Assembly: GCA_045579705.1 (NCBI GenBank)
Contig: JAZNMP010000002.1
Coordinates: forward strand, 22,991 to 86,990
Direction: 5' to 3'
Source of the DNA: Lachnocurva sp045579705
Lineage (GTDB): Bacteria; Bacillota; Clostridia; Lachnospirales; Lachnospiraceae
Length of the DNA stretch: 64,000 nt
This document shows, in pieces, positions 51,903-62,800 of the stretch. The position numbers and the translations under genes were made by a program. The notes beneath the pieces are model-generated. The model did not search any database. It was not told the DNA's origin and saw nothing but the letters and a program-made list of their open reading frames with translations. Each line of letters opens with the position of its first letter. Within the stretch, counting starts at the first letter, position 1.

Positions 51903-53318
51903 ATGGCTGAAAGCAATATGAAGGCTAAATATGAAAGCCTGGGCGTAAATGTCTTAAAAGACTTAGCTAAGACTAGGGGAATCAAGGGCATCTCAAAGAT
52001 GAAAAAAGATGAATTGGTTCTCGCTATGCTTAAGCAGGATGAAATTGATGATTCTTCTGCAGAGGTTTCTGAAACTACGACAGCAGATACTAACGTTGAA
52101 GCGCCCGTAGCAAAAAAACATACAGATGAAGCAGCTATGATAGATGAGAAGCAGGCTCAGAAGGATTATGAAGCTGAAATCATGCAGTACAAGGATTTAA
52201 AGGATGTTTCTGATATTCTCGAAGTCCTTCCTGAAGGTTATGGCTTCATTCGTAGTGATAACTATCTTCCTGGTGAAAATGATGTATACGTATCTCCTTC
52301 TCAGATTAGAAAATTTAATCTTAAGACTGGCGATATTATTACAGGAAAGACCAGAAAGAATAACCCGAACGATAAATACGGCGCGCTCCTTCTTATTAAG
52401 GAAATCAATGGTATGGATCCTTCGGAAGCAAAGAAGAGAAAGAACTTCGAGGATTTGATACCTATCTTCCCAGACGAAAGAATACGTCTTGAAAGAGATA
52501 ACTCCAGTGCGGCAATGCGAATAGTAGATTTGTTCTCGCCTATCGGCAAAGGACAGAGAGGTATGATTGTAGCTCAGCCTAAAGCTGGAAAGACTACATT
52601 ACTTAAGCAGGTTGCTAAATCAGTTAAAGATCAGAATCCTGATATGCATATTATCGTACTTCTTATTGATGAGCGTCCTGAAGAAGTTACAGATATGAAG
52701 GAATTTATCGAAGGTGATAATGTTGAAGTTATCTATTCTACTTTTGATGAACTCCCTGAACATCATAAGAGAGTTTCTGAGATGGTTATCGAGCGAGCAA
52801 AACGTCTCGTAGAACATGGTAAAGATGTAATGATACTGTTAGACAGTATTACTCGTCTGGCTCGTGCATATAACCTTACTGTTCCACCTTCAGGCAGAAC
52901 TCTTTCAGGTGGTCTTGATCCTGCAGCGCTTCATATGCCAAAGAGATTCTTTGGTGCAGCTAGAAATATGAGAGAGGGAGGAAGCCTTACTATCCTCGCA
53001 ACAGCTCTCGTAGAAACTGGGTCCAAGATGGATGATGTAGTATACGAAGAGTTCAAGGGAACTGGTAATATGGAACTTATTCTCGACAGAAAGCTTTCTG
53101 AGAGAAGAGTATTTCCGGCTATTGATCTCTCTAAGTCAGGAACTCGTCGTGAGGATCTGCTCCTCGATGCAGATGAGTTAGAGGCTATGACTATGCTTCA
53201 TCGTAGCCTGAATGGAATGCGCAAAGAAGAAGCTACAGAGAATATTCTTAATGCTATTACGCATACTAAGTGTAATCGTGACTTTATAGAACTTGTAAAA
53301 AAGAGAAGACTTGTATAA
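51903..53318 (+). CDS. rho: Transcription termination factor Rho
   Basis: Hexameric RNA-dependent ATPase that ends transcription. 471 residues: SAP-like Rho N domain (LKDLAKTRGIKGISKMKKDE), cold-shock RNA-binding fold (LEVLPEGYGFIRSDNYLPG), Walker A QPKAGKTTLLKQ, Walker B VMILLDSITRL and the Q-loop/R-loop SGGLDPAALHMPK. A Glu/Ala/Thr-rich linker follows the N domain. RBS AGAGGAG; followed by a terminator. Confidence 0.97.
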   Translation: MAESNMKAKYESLGVNVLKDLAKTRGIKGISKMKKDELVLAMLKQDEIDDSSAEVSETTTADTNVEAPVAKKHTDEAAMIDEKQAQKDYEAEIMQYKDLKDVSDILEVLPEGYGFIRSDNYLPGENDVYVSPSQIRKFNLKTGDIITGKTRKNNPNDKYGALLLIKEINGMDPSEAKKRKNFEDLIPIFPDERIRLERDNSSAAMRIVDLFSPIGKGQRGMIVAQPKAGKTTLLKQVAKSVKDQNPDMHIIVLLIDERPEEVTDMKEFIEGDNVEVIYSTFDELPEHHKRVSEMVIERAKRLVEHGKDVMILLDSITRLARAYNLTVPPSGRTLSGGLDPAALHMPKRFFGAARNMREGGSLTILATALVETGSKMDDVVYEEFKGTGNMELILDRKLSERRVFPAIDLSKSGTRREDLLLDADELEAMTMLHRSLNGMRKEEATENILNAITHTKCNRDFIELVKKRRLV

Positions 53319-53322
53319 AATA

Positions 53323-53356
53323 GTCCGCCTTTCGTAATTGAAAGGTGGACCTTTTT
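53323..53356 (+). terminator. Terminator of rho
   Basis: GTCCGCCTTTC / GAAAGGTGGAC stem with a 6-base loop and TTTTT. Confidence 0.88.
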
Positions 53357-53377
53357 ATAATATAGAAAGAAAAAAGA

Positions 53378-53405
53378 TTGAATATTCTGAAAAGAACGTT
53401 ATAAT
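53378..53405 (+). promoter_or_regulatory. Promoter of the frameshifted membrane-protein gene
   Basis: TTGAAT (53378-53383), a 16-base spacer and perfect TATAAT (53400-53405). Confidence 0.6.
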
Positions 53406-53445
53406 GTAATCGGGATTGTTGATGATATATCAAGGAGAAGGAGAA

Positions 53446-54124
53446 ATGAAAAGCATTAATCGTATATTGGTTTTGTGCGGAGTGGCAATTATAGTTTTTG
53501 CTTTTGCTATTTATGTAAGTCAATATAAACATAATGTTAGCAGCGCAAATCCTTCTGTTTCGGCTTCTGAAAATGAGACTAAAAATGAGAAGGCTGAAAA
53601 TCTTGAAGTTGTATATGCTAATGATTATTTATATATTACGCCGCAGGATGTAATTAATCATAGTGACTTAGTTGTAGTAGCAACTTTGAAGAACAGGGGC
53701 GATTCATATATGGCAGCTGATCAGAGAGCGCATACGGTTGAATATTATTCTGTAGAGAAGGTCTTAAAGGGAAGTTATTCTCAGAGCGAAATTGAGATAA
53801 GTAGGCTGGGAGGAGAGGTTCCTCTTAAGGAGTATTTGAAAACACAAGATTCTGAGCAGATTATCAAAAAAAGGGTTGGATAAATACTCTAAAAAACAAT
53901 TAAATGAAATGAAAATACGTTTTGTTCCGGAAGAAAAAAAGCTACAATCTTTGAGTGATGGTAACACAAAATACCTTTTATGCCTAGTTTATGCACCAGA
54001 AGAGAATAGGTATATAGCTTTATCTGATGATTACGGTATTCTTAAATATAAAGAAGAAACTGACGAAGTATTTGATATTGATAGTAATAATTATGTCTCA
54101 AATCCTCTTGCATTTTCAAAATAA
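53446..54124 (+). pseudogene. Unknown membrane-anchored protein gene with one frameshift
   Basis: Start ATG 53446 after AAGGAGAAGGAG. N-terminal membrane anchor or signal (about 7-26), Ser/Glu/Asn-rich linker, then a beta-rich extracytoplasmic domain. The frame breaks at an A7 run (53866-53872); removing one A joins it to the second frame (53876-54124), giving about 225 residues ending NYVSNPLAFSK. Promoter, ribosome site and both halves look intact, so this may be a sequencing error, a recent mutation or slippage-controlled expression. Family not recognised. Confidence 0.6.
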
Positions 54125-54136
54125 AAGTGATATATT
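54108..54136 (+). promoter_or_regulatory. Probable promoter of rpmE
   Basis: TTGCAT (54108-54113), a 17-base spacer and TATATT (54131-54136). The following leader (54142-54188) can form a weak AGCTG/CAGCT stem ending in TTTTT, possibly an attenuator. Confidence 0.5.
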
Positions 54137-54215
54137 ATAAGAGCTGTTTTCGGGATGCAGTTACGGGCTGAATATTGTCAGCTTTTTAATATTAAAAATT
54201 TGTGAGGTGAAAACA

Positions 54216-54422
54216 ATGAGACAGGGAATCCATCCAGATTACTATCAGGCAACTGTTACTTGTAACTGTGGTAACACTTTCGTTACTGGTTCTACAAAGG
54301 AAAGCATCCACGTAGAAGTTTGTGCAAAGTGCCACCCATTCTACACAGGTCAGCAGAAGGCTGCTAAGGCTCGTGGACGTATTGATAAGTTCAACAGAAA
54401 ATACGGAATCAAGGCTGAGTAA
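54216..54422 (+). CDS. rpmE: 50S ribosomal protein L31
   Basis: 68 residues, start ATG 54216 after GTGAGGTG. MRQGIHPDYYQATVTCNCGN and VEVCAKCHPFYTGQQK contain the four-cysteine zinc site (CNC...CAKC), so it is the zinc-binding L31 type. First of the rpmE / prmC-prfA group, a common Gram-positive order. Confidence 0.97.
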   Translation: MRQGIHPDYYQATVTCNCGNTFVTGSTKESIHVEVCAKCHPFYTGQQKAAKARGRIDKFNRKYGIKAE

Positions 54423-54446
54423 TCACATTGATTTATCTACAATTGT

Positions 54447-54480
54447 AGGGGCTGAAGGGAAACTTTCAGCCCCTATTTTA
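54447..54480 (+). terminator. Terminator of rpmE
   Basis: AGGGGCTGAA / TTCAGCCCCT stem, 8-base loop, ATTTTA tail. Confidence 0.88.
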
Positions 54481-54526
54481 TGTCGTAGTACATATTTTGG
54501 GACAGAGGTTTTATTTATAATAAATT

Positions 54527-55378
54527 ATGAAGATATCTGAACTTAGAAAATATGGTGAGAAACGCTTATTAGAAGCCGAAATTCCTGATTATGCATTTGA
54601 TGCGAAAGAGCTTCTTTTTTTTACGTTAGATATAGATATGAACCAATATCTGCTTCATATGATGGATGAAGTTTCGGATGAAGCGGTTTATAAGTACAAA
54701 ACTTATATAGAGAAGAGGGCTTCCCATATTCCGCTGCAGCATATTACAGAGGAACAGAATTTCATGGGATTTTCGTTCTATGTGAATGAGCATGTCCTCG
54801 TTCCCAGGTTCGATACGGAGAATCTGGTTGAGGAGGTTTTGAAGGCTATACCTGATGATTCAAAAGTTCTCGATGTGTGTACCGGAAGCGGATGCATACT
54901 ATTATCTATTCTCGGCTTAAAAAAAGATGCTACAGGAATCGGTACAGATTTATCTGAAGAGGCACTTAAGGTTGCAAAGATAAATCGTGAGAGGCTGGGC
55001 CTGGCTGATAGAGCATCATTAGTCCAGGGAGATTTGTTTGAATCAATAGATTCGAACGAAAGCTTTGATATCATAGTTTCAAATCCACCATATATCAGAA
55101 CGGATGTCATAGAAAGTTTAAGTGTTGAAGTAAAGAGCCACGATCCATATATGGCGCTCGATGGAGGAGAGGATGGACTTGTTTTTTATGAAAAAATAAG
55201 TGCTAAGGCTCCAGAGTTCCTTAAAGATGGTGGAATGCTATTCTTTGAAATAGGGCATGATCAGGCAGATGATGTCATGGGAATCATGCAGAAATGTGGC
55301 TTTATAGATATAAATATGATTAGGGATTATGGTGATAATCCACGTGTAGTATACGGAACGAAGAAAGGGAATTTGTGA
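54527..55378 (+). CDS. prmC: Peptide chain release factor N5-glutamine methyltransferase
   Basis: Methylates the Gln of the GGQ motif of release factors with SAM. 283 residues: N-terminal helical domain, FYVNEHVLVPRFDTENLVEE, SAM motif VLDVCTGSGCILLS and catalytic SNPPYIR (about 185). Its stop overlaps the start of prfA, its substrate, by one base. Confidence 0.95.
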   Translation: MKISELRKYGEKRLLEAEIPDYAFDAKELLFFTLDIDMNQYLLHMMDEVSDEAVYKYKTYIEKRASHIPLQHITEEQNFMGFSFYVNEHVLVPRFDTENLVEEVLKAIPDDSKVLDVCTGSGCILLSILGLKKDATGIGTDLSEEALKVAKINRERLGLADRASLVQGDLFESIDSNESFDIIVSNPPYIRTDVIESLSVEVKSHDPYMALDGGEDGLVFYEKISAKAPEFLKDGGMLFFEIGHDQADDVMGIMQKCGFIDINMIRDYGDNPRVVYGTKKGNL

Positions 55379-56454
55379 TGTTTGAACATCTTGATGATAT
55401 CGTTATGAGAAATAACGAGCTTCTAAATATGATGAGTGAACCGGCTGTGGCAAATGATTCTGCAAAGCTTCAGCAGGTTATGAAAGAGCAGGGTGAAATC
55501 GCACCTATCGCTGAGACATATTTAAAATACAAAGAAGCACAGAATACTATTACAGACAGTTTAGAGATGCTTGAGGCGGAGTCTGATGAAGAGATGAGAC
55601 AGATGATTAAGGAGGACCTCTCACAGGCAAAGGAGGATGTAGCAACTTTAGAGAATGAATTAAAGGTTCTCCTCCTTCCAAAGGATCCTAATGATGATAA
55701 AAACGTAATCGTAGAAATCCGTGGTGGAGCTGGTGGCGATGAGTCAGCGCTTTTTGCTGCAGAGGTCTATAGAATGTACCAGCATTATGTAGAATCTCGT
55801 GGTTGGTCTACAGAACTTCTCGAAGTAGAAGAAACCGGTATCGGTGGCATGAAGAAAGTAAACTTCATGGTAAAGGGAAAAGGCGCATACTCTATCCTTA
55901 AATATGAATCAGGTGTACATCGTGTTCAGCGAGTTCCAGAGACAGAATCAGGTGGACGTATTCATACATCTACTATTACAGTAGCGGTTATGCCTGAGGC
56001 TGAAGATGTAGATATCGAAATCAATGACAAAGATATCCGTATCGATGTTATGAGAGCTTCAGGAAACGGTGGACAGTGCGTTAACACAACTGATTCAGCT
56101 GTACGACTTACACATTATCCTACAGGTATCGTAATCTACTCTCAGACAGAGAAATCACAGCTTCAGAACAAGGAAAAAGCATTTGCGCTCCTTCGTACTA
56201 AGCTTTATGATATGGAACTTCAGAGACGTCAGTCTGAAGCTTCAGCAGAGAGACTTTCACAGATTGGTACTGGTGACAGATCTGAAAAAATCAGAACTTA
56301 TAATTTCCCACAGGGACGAGTTACTGATCACAGAATCAATCTGACACTTTATAAATTGGACAAGATTATGAATGGTGATTTGCAGGAAATCCTGGATGCG
56401 CTTATGACTGCGGATCAGCAGAAGAAGCTTCTGAAGATGGAGGATGAAGCATAA
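55378..56454 (+). CDS. prfA: Peptide chain release factor 1
   Basis: Ends translation at UAA and UAG. 358 residues. GGQ motif in MRASGNGGQCVNTTDSAVRL (about 228-247) and RVQRVPETESGGRIHTST before it. I start at ATG 55378, sharing one base with the prmC stop; a GTG one codon earlier is possible. Its presence indicates that UAG is read as stop here, which bears on the TAG in the methyltransferase gene. Confidence 0.96.
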   Translation: MFEHLDDIVMRNNELLNMMSEPAVANDSAKLQQVMKEQGEIAPIAETYLKYKEAQNTITDSLEMLEAESDEEMRQMIKEDLSQAKEDVATLENELKVLLLPKDPNDDKNVIVEIRGGAGGDESALFAAEVYRMYQHYVESRGWSTELLEVEETGIGGMKKVNFMVKGKGAYSILKYESGVHRVQRVPETESGGRIHTSTITVAVMPEAEDVDIEINDKDIRIDVMRASGNGGQCVNTTDSAVRLTHYPTGIVIYSQTEKSQLQNKEKAFALLRTKLYDMELQRRQSEASAERLSQIGTGDRSEKIRTYNFPQGRVTDHRINLTLYKLDKIMNGDLQEILDALMTADQQKKLLKMEDEA

Positions 56455-56464
56455 GGGGGAAGTT

Positions 56465-59400
56465 ATGTCTTTACGTTTTGTTATAGGCGGTTCAGGTAGT
56501 GGAAAGACTACAGAAGTATTAAAGAATATAATTGAGAAATCCATGGAAATGCCGGACAAGCATTTCCTCGTGATTGTCCCTGAGCAATTTACGATGCAGA
56601 CGCAGAAAGAGATAGTGCGTCTGCATCCTTTTCATTCTGTAATGAATATCGAAATACTTTCCTTTATGAGACTTGCGTACCGCGTTTTCAATGAGACTGG
56701 TTTATCGAGTTTGGGTGTGTTAGGTGATACAGGAAAAAGCTTGATAATCAGAAAAGTATTTGAGGACAAACAGGATGAATTATCAATTCTAAAAGTCGGC
56801 CTGAAAAAGGCAGGCTACATATCCGAAGTACGTTCTTTTTTATCAGAATTATCACAGTATAGGATAGGCCCGGATGAACTCCTGGAGATGGGAGAAACAG
56901 AAGGTTTTAATGAAAGATTCCATAAGAAGATAGAGGAAATCGCTACCATATATCGTGGATTTAATGATTTCATCGATGATAGATATATTACAAATGAAGA
57001 TATATTGGATAGATTAGGTGAGGTGGCAGAACAGTCTAATCTGCTTAGAGACCAGTGTATCGTTTTGGATGGATTTACTGGTTTTACACCTGTTCAGACA
57101 GAACTCCTCAGAAAAATAATTCCACTGGCCAGGGAAGTCTATGTAACTGTAACTATGGATGCTGATGAGGAGTTTACAGGAGACATCAGGGAGCATGAGC
57201 TCTTCCTCATGTCGAAACAGATGATTCAGTCGCTGCTTTCTATCTGTCGGGAGGGAATGGTAGAAGTCCAGGATCCGATATATATGAGAAACTCAGGTGA
57301 GATGCGTTTCAAGGGGGCTTTGGCTCTTTCGCATCTCGAGCAGTCCATATTCAGGGACACCTATGAGAGTTATATTGGCGAGTGTGAGGAAATCAGACTT
57401 TGCAAGGCCTCTGACATGAATGAAGAGATGTACTATATCGCGTCAGAAATCCGTGAACTGGTTAGAACTAAAGAATATAGATATTCTGATTTTGCAGTTG
57501 TGACTCCATCTGTTGAAACTTATGGTTTCAAGGCTGAGAATGCATTTAAAGAATATGAAATCCCTTATTTCATCGACCAGACGATGAAGATAAAGAATCA
57601 TCCGCTGTTTGAGTTTGTACTTCGAGCACTTAATATGGTAGAGAGGAATTTTAAGAATGAGGATGTGCTTCGATTCTTGAAATGCCGTATTCCATATTTC
57701 GTTGATACGAATCTGGATGAGTTTGACAGATATATTACTTCGATGAATATACGAGGATTCAGAAGTTATTCCAAAGCTTTTTCGAAGAAGTCGAGAAGAT
57801 ATAACGATGAACTTTTAGCGGAACTCAATGCTACCAGAGAGAAGTTTGTATCTCTGATTACTCCATTCGTTCAGGCACTTAAAGGTGAGCCGACAGTTCG
57901 AGATATAAGTCGTGCTATTTACGAACTCCTCGTGAGCGCGGATATCTCAACCTATTTGAGAGAGAAAGCATTGAGCCTGAAGGAAGATGGGGATGAAGCA
58001 CTCGCACGTCAGTATGAGGATATATACGGCCTTCTGATGGATCTATTGGATCATATGGTAGACTTGCTCGGAGATTTGAAACTTCCGCTTTCTGAATATA
58101 TGCGAATTCTCGAAGCTGGTTTTGATACTTTGAAGGTGGGAATGATACCGCCTGCAAATGATTGCGTTACTTTCGGTGATATAGAGAGAACGAGACTTTC
58201 TGATGTAAAGATTCTCTTCCTCTGCGGTGCGACAGACAGTCTCATTCCAAAGAGTGATACCAGAGGAGGTTTGCTCTCAGAGCTCGAGCGAGAACGTTTA
58301 AAAGAAGACGGTTTTGACCTCGCGCCTACTGGAAGAGAGAGGGCGTTTAGGCAGAAATTTTACCTGTATCTGATTCTCACGAAGGCATCAGAGCGTCTGT
58401 ATATTACTTCTCCGAAACTGGATGGCGAAGGCAAATCAGCGAGAACGTCATATATTTATAGCGATATCGAAAAAATATTCCCTCAAGTGTCCATACTGGA
58501 TGCCTCAAAGGAATTTGATTTGTCTCGTATTGTAAATACGAAGACCGCTACAGATGCGCTGATTCGTCTGATGTTTGTAGATCAGAATGGCGGATTAAAT
58601 AATCACGACAGACAGATCCTTTCCTACCTGCTTCGCTACTTTAATAGTGAAGACAGAGAGAAGCTGGCTGAAATATTGAGGGCGAATTTTTACAAGCATA
58701 TACCTGAGAAGCTGGAAAGCCAGATCAATGCCCAGCTTATCAAAGATAGACTTCATGGTTCGGTTTCTAAGCTTGAAACCTATGCAAGATGTCCTTATAG
58801 CTACTATTTGAAATATCTGCTTCGCATAGATGAATGGGAAGAAAGTAGCATGGGAAGCCGTGAGATGGGTGATTTCTATCATAAATCGCTCGAGGCTTTT
58901 TCAAAGGAGGTTCGCGATAGAAATACGAAGTGGCATGATCTATCCGAGGAGGATCAGAATTCTATCCTGGATGATGTTATGTCTAAGGTGGAAACGGAGG
59001 ATGAATTCTCCAGATTTAAGGAAGATAAAGAAGCTTCGTTTAAGCTTGAGGAAATCAAAAACACTCTAAAGAATACGGTTTCAGTTATCGTAAATCAGGT
59101 AAAGCACAGTTACTTTGAACCTGAAGGTTTCGAAGTAGATTTCGTGGATTTGAAGAGAGATTACGATTTGTCAGCCCTGCATTTTGATCTGGATAAGGGC
59201 GAAATGGATCTCTCTGGAAAGATTGATAGATTGGATACTTACCAGACGGAAGATGGTAAAGTCTACGTAAAGATAGTCGATTATAAATCCGGTAACAATT
59301 CTATCGATGCTACGAATACTCTGGCTGGACTGGATATTCAGATGTATGTCTACATGGATGCGGCTCTCGAATATACTGAGAAGAAGACGGGATGCCCTAC

Positions 59401-59788
59401 GACTCCGGCTGGGCTTTATTATATTCATGTAACGGATGATATAGATTCTAAGGCAAAGGAAGAAACTGCCCTGGAAGATACAGTCCTGAAAAAGGGACTG
59501 ATAAACAGTGATCCAAAGGTCCTTCAGGCTTTAGGAGATGAGCTTAACAGCCGCTCAAAGAACGGTCTGAGTGACGAGGAGTGGAAAGCGCTTCGAGATA
59601 CGGTTCGTGGTATCGTCAGAGATTCAGGCAATCGAATGCTTGAAGGTGACATCGAAGCGAAACCATATAGATCTGGAAAACATACAGGTTGTGAGTATTG
59701 CTCTTATCACAATATCTGTCATTTCGATTCGAAGATGGATGGATATGAATATAGAAATATCGAGAGCAAATCGGAATTCATAAGATAA
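56465..59788 (+). CDS. addB: AddB, helicase-nuclease subunit B
   Basis: Subunit of the AddAB complex that resects double-strand breaks to load RecA. 1107 residues. Walker A GGSGSGKTTEV at the N-terminus, long helicase-like middle and C-terminal RecB-type nuclease domain with VKIVDYKSG. The iron-sulfur staple is visible as YARCPYSYY (about 775) and CEYCSYHNIC near the end. Start ATG 56465 follows AAGGGGGA; a longer reading overlapping prfA lacks a ribosome site. 13 bases before addA. Confidence 0.95.
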   Translation: MSLRFVIGGSGSGKTTEVLKNIIEKSMEMPDKHFLVIVPEQFTMQTQKEIVRLHPFHSVMNIEILSFMRLAYRVFNETGLSSLGVLGDTGKSLIIRKVFEDKQDELSILKVGLKKAGYISEVRSFLSELSQYRIGPDELLEMGETEGFNERFHKKIEEIATIYRGFNDFIDDRYITNEDILDRLGEVAEQSNLLRDQCIVLDGFTGFTPVQTELLRKIIPLAREVYVTVTMDADEEFTGDIREHELFLMSKQMIQSLLSICREGMVEVQDPIYMRNSGEMRFKGALALSHLEQSIFRDTYESYIGECEEIRLCKASDMNEEMYYIASEIRELVRTKEYRYSDFAVVTPSVETYGFKAENAFKEYEIPYFIDQTMKIKNHPLFEFVLRALNMVERNFKNEDVLRFLKCRIPYFVDTNLDEFDRYITSMNIRGFRSYSKAFSKKSRRYNDELLAELNATREKFVSLITPFVQALKGEPTVRDISRAIYELLVSADISTYLREKALSLKEDGDEALARQYEDIYGLLMDLLDHMVDLLGDLKLPLSEYMRILEAGFDTLKVGMIPPANDCVTFGDIERTRLSDVKILFLCGATDSLIPKSDTRGGLLSELERERLKEDGFDLAPTGRERAFRQKFYLYLILTKASERLYITSPKLDGEGKSARTSYIYSDIEKIFPQVSILDASKEFDLSRIVNTKTATDALIRLMFVDQNGGLNNHDRQILSYLLRYFNSEDREKLAEILRANFYKHIPEKLESQINAQLIKDRLHGSVSKLETYARCPYSYYLKYLLRIDEWEESSMGSREMGDFYHKSLEAFSKEVRDRNTKWHDLSEEDQNSILDDVMSKVETEDEFSRFKEDKEASFKLEEIKNTLKNTVSVIVNQVKHSYFEPEGFEVDFVDLKRDYDLSALHFDLDKGEMDLSGKIDRLDTYQTEDGKVYVKIVDYKSGNNSIDATNTLAGLDIQMYVYMDAALEYTEKKTGCPTTPAGLYYIHVTDDIDSKAKEETALEDTVLKKGLINSDPKVLQALGDELNSRSKNGLSDEEWKALRDTVRGIVRDSGNRMLEGDIEAKPYRSGKHTGCEYCSYHNICHFDSKMDGYEYRNIESKSEFIR

Positions 59789-59801
59789 AGAGGATTAAGT
59801 T

Positions 59802-62800
59802 GTGAAGTGGACTAGTGAACAGCAGAAAGTCATAGATACGAGAGGAAAGGACATCCTCGTTTCTGCCGCAGCTGGATCTGGAAAGACCGCTGTACTGGTA
59901 GAGAGAATTATAAATCGAATTCTAAAGGACGAGCATCCTATCGATATCGATAGGTTACTAGTGCTGACTTTTACGAGAGAAGCTGCCCGTGAGATGAGGG
60001 ACAGAATACGTCGCGCTATCGATAAACAGATAGAGATCGATCCGAAGAATGAGAGACTTCTAAAACAGAAGACTCTGGTTTCTTATGCCAATATCACGAC
60101 TATCGACAGTTTTTGTTCCTACATCGTAAAGAACAACTTTGAAGAAGTGGGTATCGATCCAAACTTCAGAGTCGTAGATGAAGCAGAAGCAAAGATATTT
60201 AAGCAGCAGGCTCTGGCTGAAGTATTTGAACATAAGTACGAGGAGCAGTCGAAGTCTTTCTTGAAACTCGTATCGACTTATAAGTTTAAGAATTCGGACT
60301 CCAGAGTTCGTGAATTTGTGGAAGAAATAGCAAGAAAGAGCGAATCTATGGCCTGGCCAGATGAGTGGCTGGATGACATTCTAAAGATGTATCAGGTGGA
60401 AGATGTCGAGAAGCTGGCAGACTTTCGCTTTGTGAAAGAATTTTTTTCCATATATCAGAATCAGGTTAGAGGATGTATCGAAAAAATAGATATGACTGCA
60501 GATATGCTTCTCAGCGAAGAGTACGGTTATCCGGAATATGCTGAGGCATTGCGATGCGATAAGGATGCGATTCTTCCTGTGCTGGCTGTAGAGAATCCAT
60601 TTGAGTTCTTTGATGCGATGAAGAATGTTTCGTTTCCGCGACTTAATAAGAAGGATGCGGACAAAGAAACACATGATTATATTTCAAAGAAAGTTCGTCC
60701 TAAGTGGAAGAATGTATTCATAAAGGATGCAAAAAATCTTCCATCAAAGGAAGACTGCGAGAGAATCGTCAGCGAGTTTAATGGCCTATATCCATTTGTG
60801 AAAGAGTTGATTTCCCTCGTTCGCGATTATAGAGCGTCATATCAGGCGAAAAAGGATGAGGTAAACGGGCTTGATTTCTCCGACCTCGAGCATGCGGCTC
60901 TTTCTATTCTCGTGGATCCTGAGACAAAGCAAGCTACGGATGCGGCAGAGGCTTTTCAGAAGCATTATGAAGAAGTTATGGTCGATGAGTACCAGGATTC
61001 AAATGAGATTCAGGAGAGTATTCTACGTGCGGTTTCGGGTGATTATATCGGAAAGAACAATTATTTCTGTGTAGGAGATGTAAAGCAGAGTATCTATGGA
61101 TTCAGAATGGCGGATCCAAGCATCTTCATGCAGAAATTTGAGGATTTCAGGGAAGAAACGAATGAGCATATTCGTATCGATTTGAATCGAAATTTCCGTA
61201 GTAGGAAGGAAGTTCTCGATATTACGAACGATGTCTTTAAGATGGCGATGGATAGAGACATGGGAGATGTCTCCTATGAGAGCGATGTCTATCTCTATCT
61301 CGGTGCGGATTATCTCGAGAAGGAAGTCGGGAGTGACAGACCTGAAATCTGGTATATGAATCCTACTGATGAGGAACTTTCTCTCGCAGAATGTGATTCA
61401 AAGAATGAGTTTGAGTTTAAGTTTATCGCGCAGAGGATTCGAAATCTAATCGATAGTGGCTATCAGGTTCAGGACAAAGATGAAGATGATAATCTGATTC
61501 TTCGACCGGTGAGATTCTCTGATATCGCTATCCTGAGACGTGGTATCAAAGATGACAGCGGTGAGATGTCCAGATTCTTAGACATACTTCGTGAATATGG
61601 AATCGATGCGGTTCTCGCAGAGAATTCCGGATATTTTAATACATATGAGATAGAGACTATACTTTCATTCCTGGAAATTCTGGACAATCCTCTTAAGGAT
61701 GTAGATTTGATTTCTGTGCTTTCTTCAGAAATCGGACATTTTAGCGAGGATGATCTGGTCGATATTCGCAGGGCTTATCCTGACGATGATTTCTATGTGG
61801 CGCTGACACGATATGCCGCCGAGAGTGAGAATGGACAGAAGGCGCAGGCTTTCCTGGATTTCTATTCGAGCCTGAGGGAGAACGAGGACCTTTCGATTTC
61901 GGATTTGATTCGAAAGATAGTAGACGAGAGTGGATTTATGAACTATATCTCTTCCATGCCGGGAGGAGATTTGAGACGTGCAAATGTACTTAAGCTCATC
62001 GATGAAGCCGAGATGTCGGAGTCTAAGTCTGCGGACCTCTATACTTTTATGGCTTATATCAGAAATCGTAAGAAGTATAAGGCTGAAATCGGTATGGCAT
62101 CCCTCCTCGGTGAGGAAGAAAATGTCGTGCGTATTATGACTATTCATAAGTCAAAGGGTTTGGAGTTCCCGGTGGTATTCTTAAGCGGTTGTGGTAAGCA
62201 GTTTAACGATATGGACACTATGGGCGCTCTGCTTATAGACCCGAAATTCGGACTCGCCTTAAAGCGATATGATGAAGGCAGAGTTAGGATTTGCAGGAAT
62301 ACTTTTTTCACAGACTGCATGTCTACTCTGATAAAGGCAAAGACCAGAGGAGAGGAGCAGCGTCTGCTCTATGTAGCTATGACTCGAGCAAAGGAGAAGC
62401 TCATCATTTCTGGAGTGCTCGGTGGTCAGAAGGATGCGGATGAAGCACTGGTTGAGTATGTGTATCCTATCGTAGGTCGCATGTCTTTCGTCGACAAATT
62501 CAAAGCGAGAAATTATTTTGGCTGGTTGCTGCCGTCTCTTAATGCGACACAGGAATTTGGTGCGCCGAAGTATACTTTCAGTAAGGCCACGATAAAGACT
62601 TTCGTAGAGGCTGAGGCGACTGAGCTAGATGCGAAGGAAGAGAGAAAGCAGAGACTGAATCTGATTCTGAACGAGAGTACAGATGCGGATTTGGCGGATA
62701 TGCTGGATCGTATATCGTTTGAATATCGTTTCGATGGAAGTGAGAAGTTTAAGAACAAATATTCGGTTTCGGAAATTAAACATATGGAAATCGATCAGAA

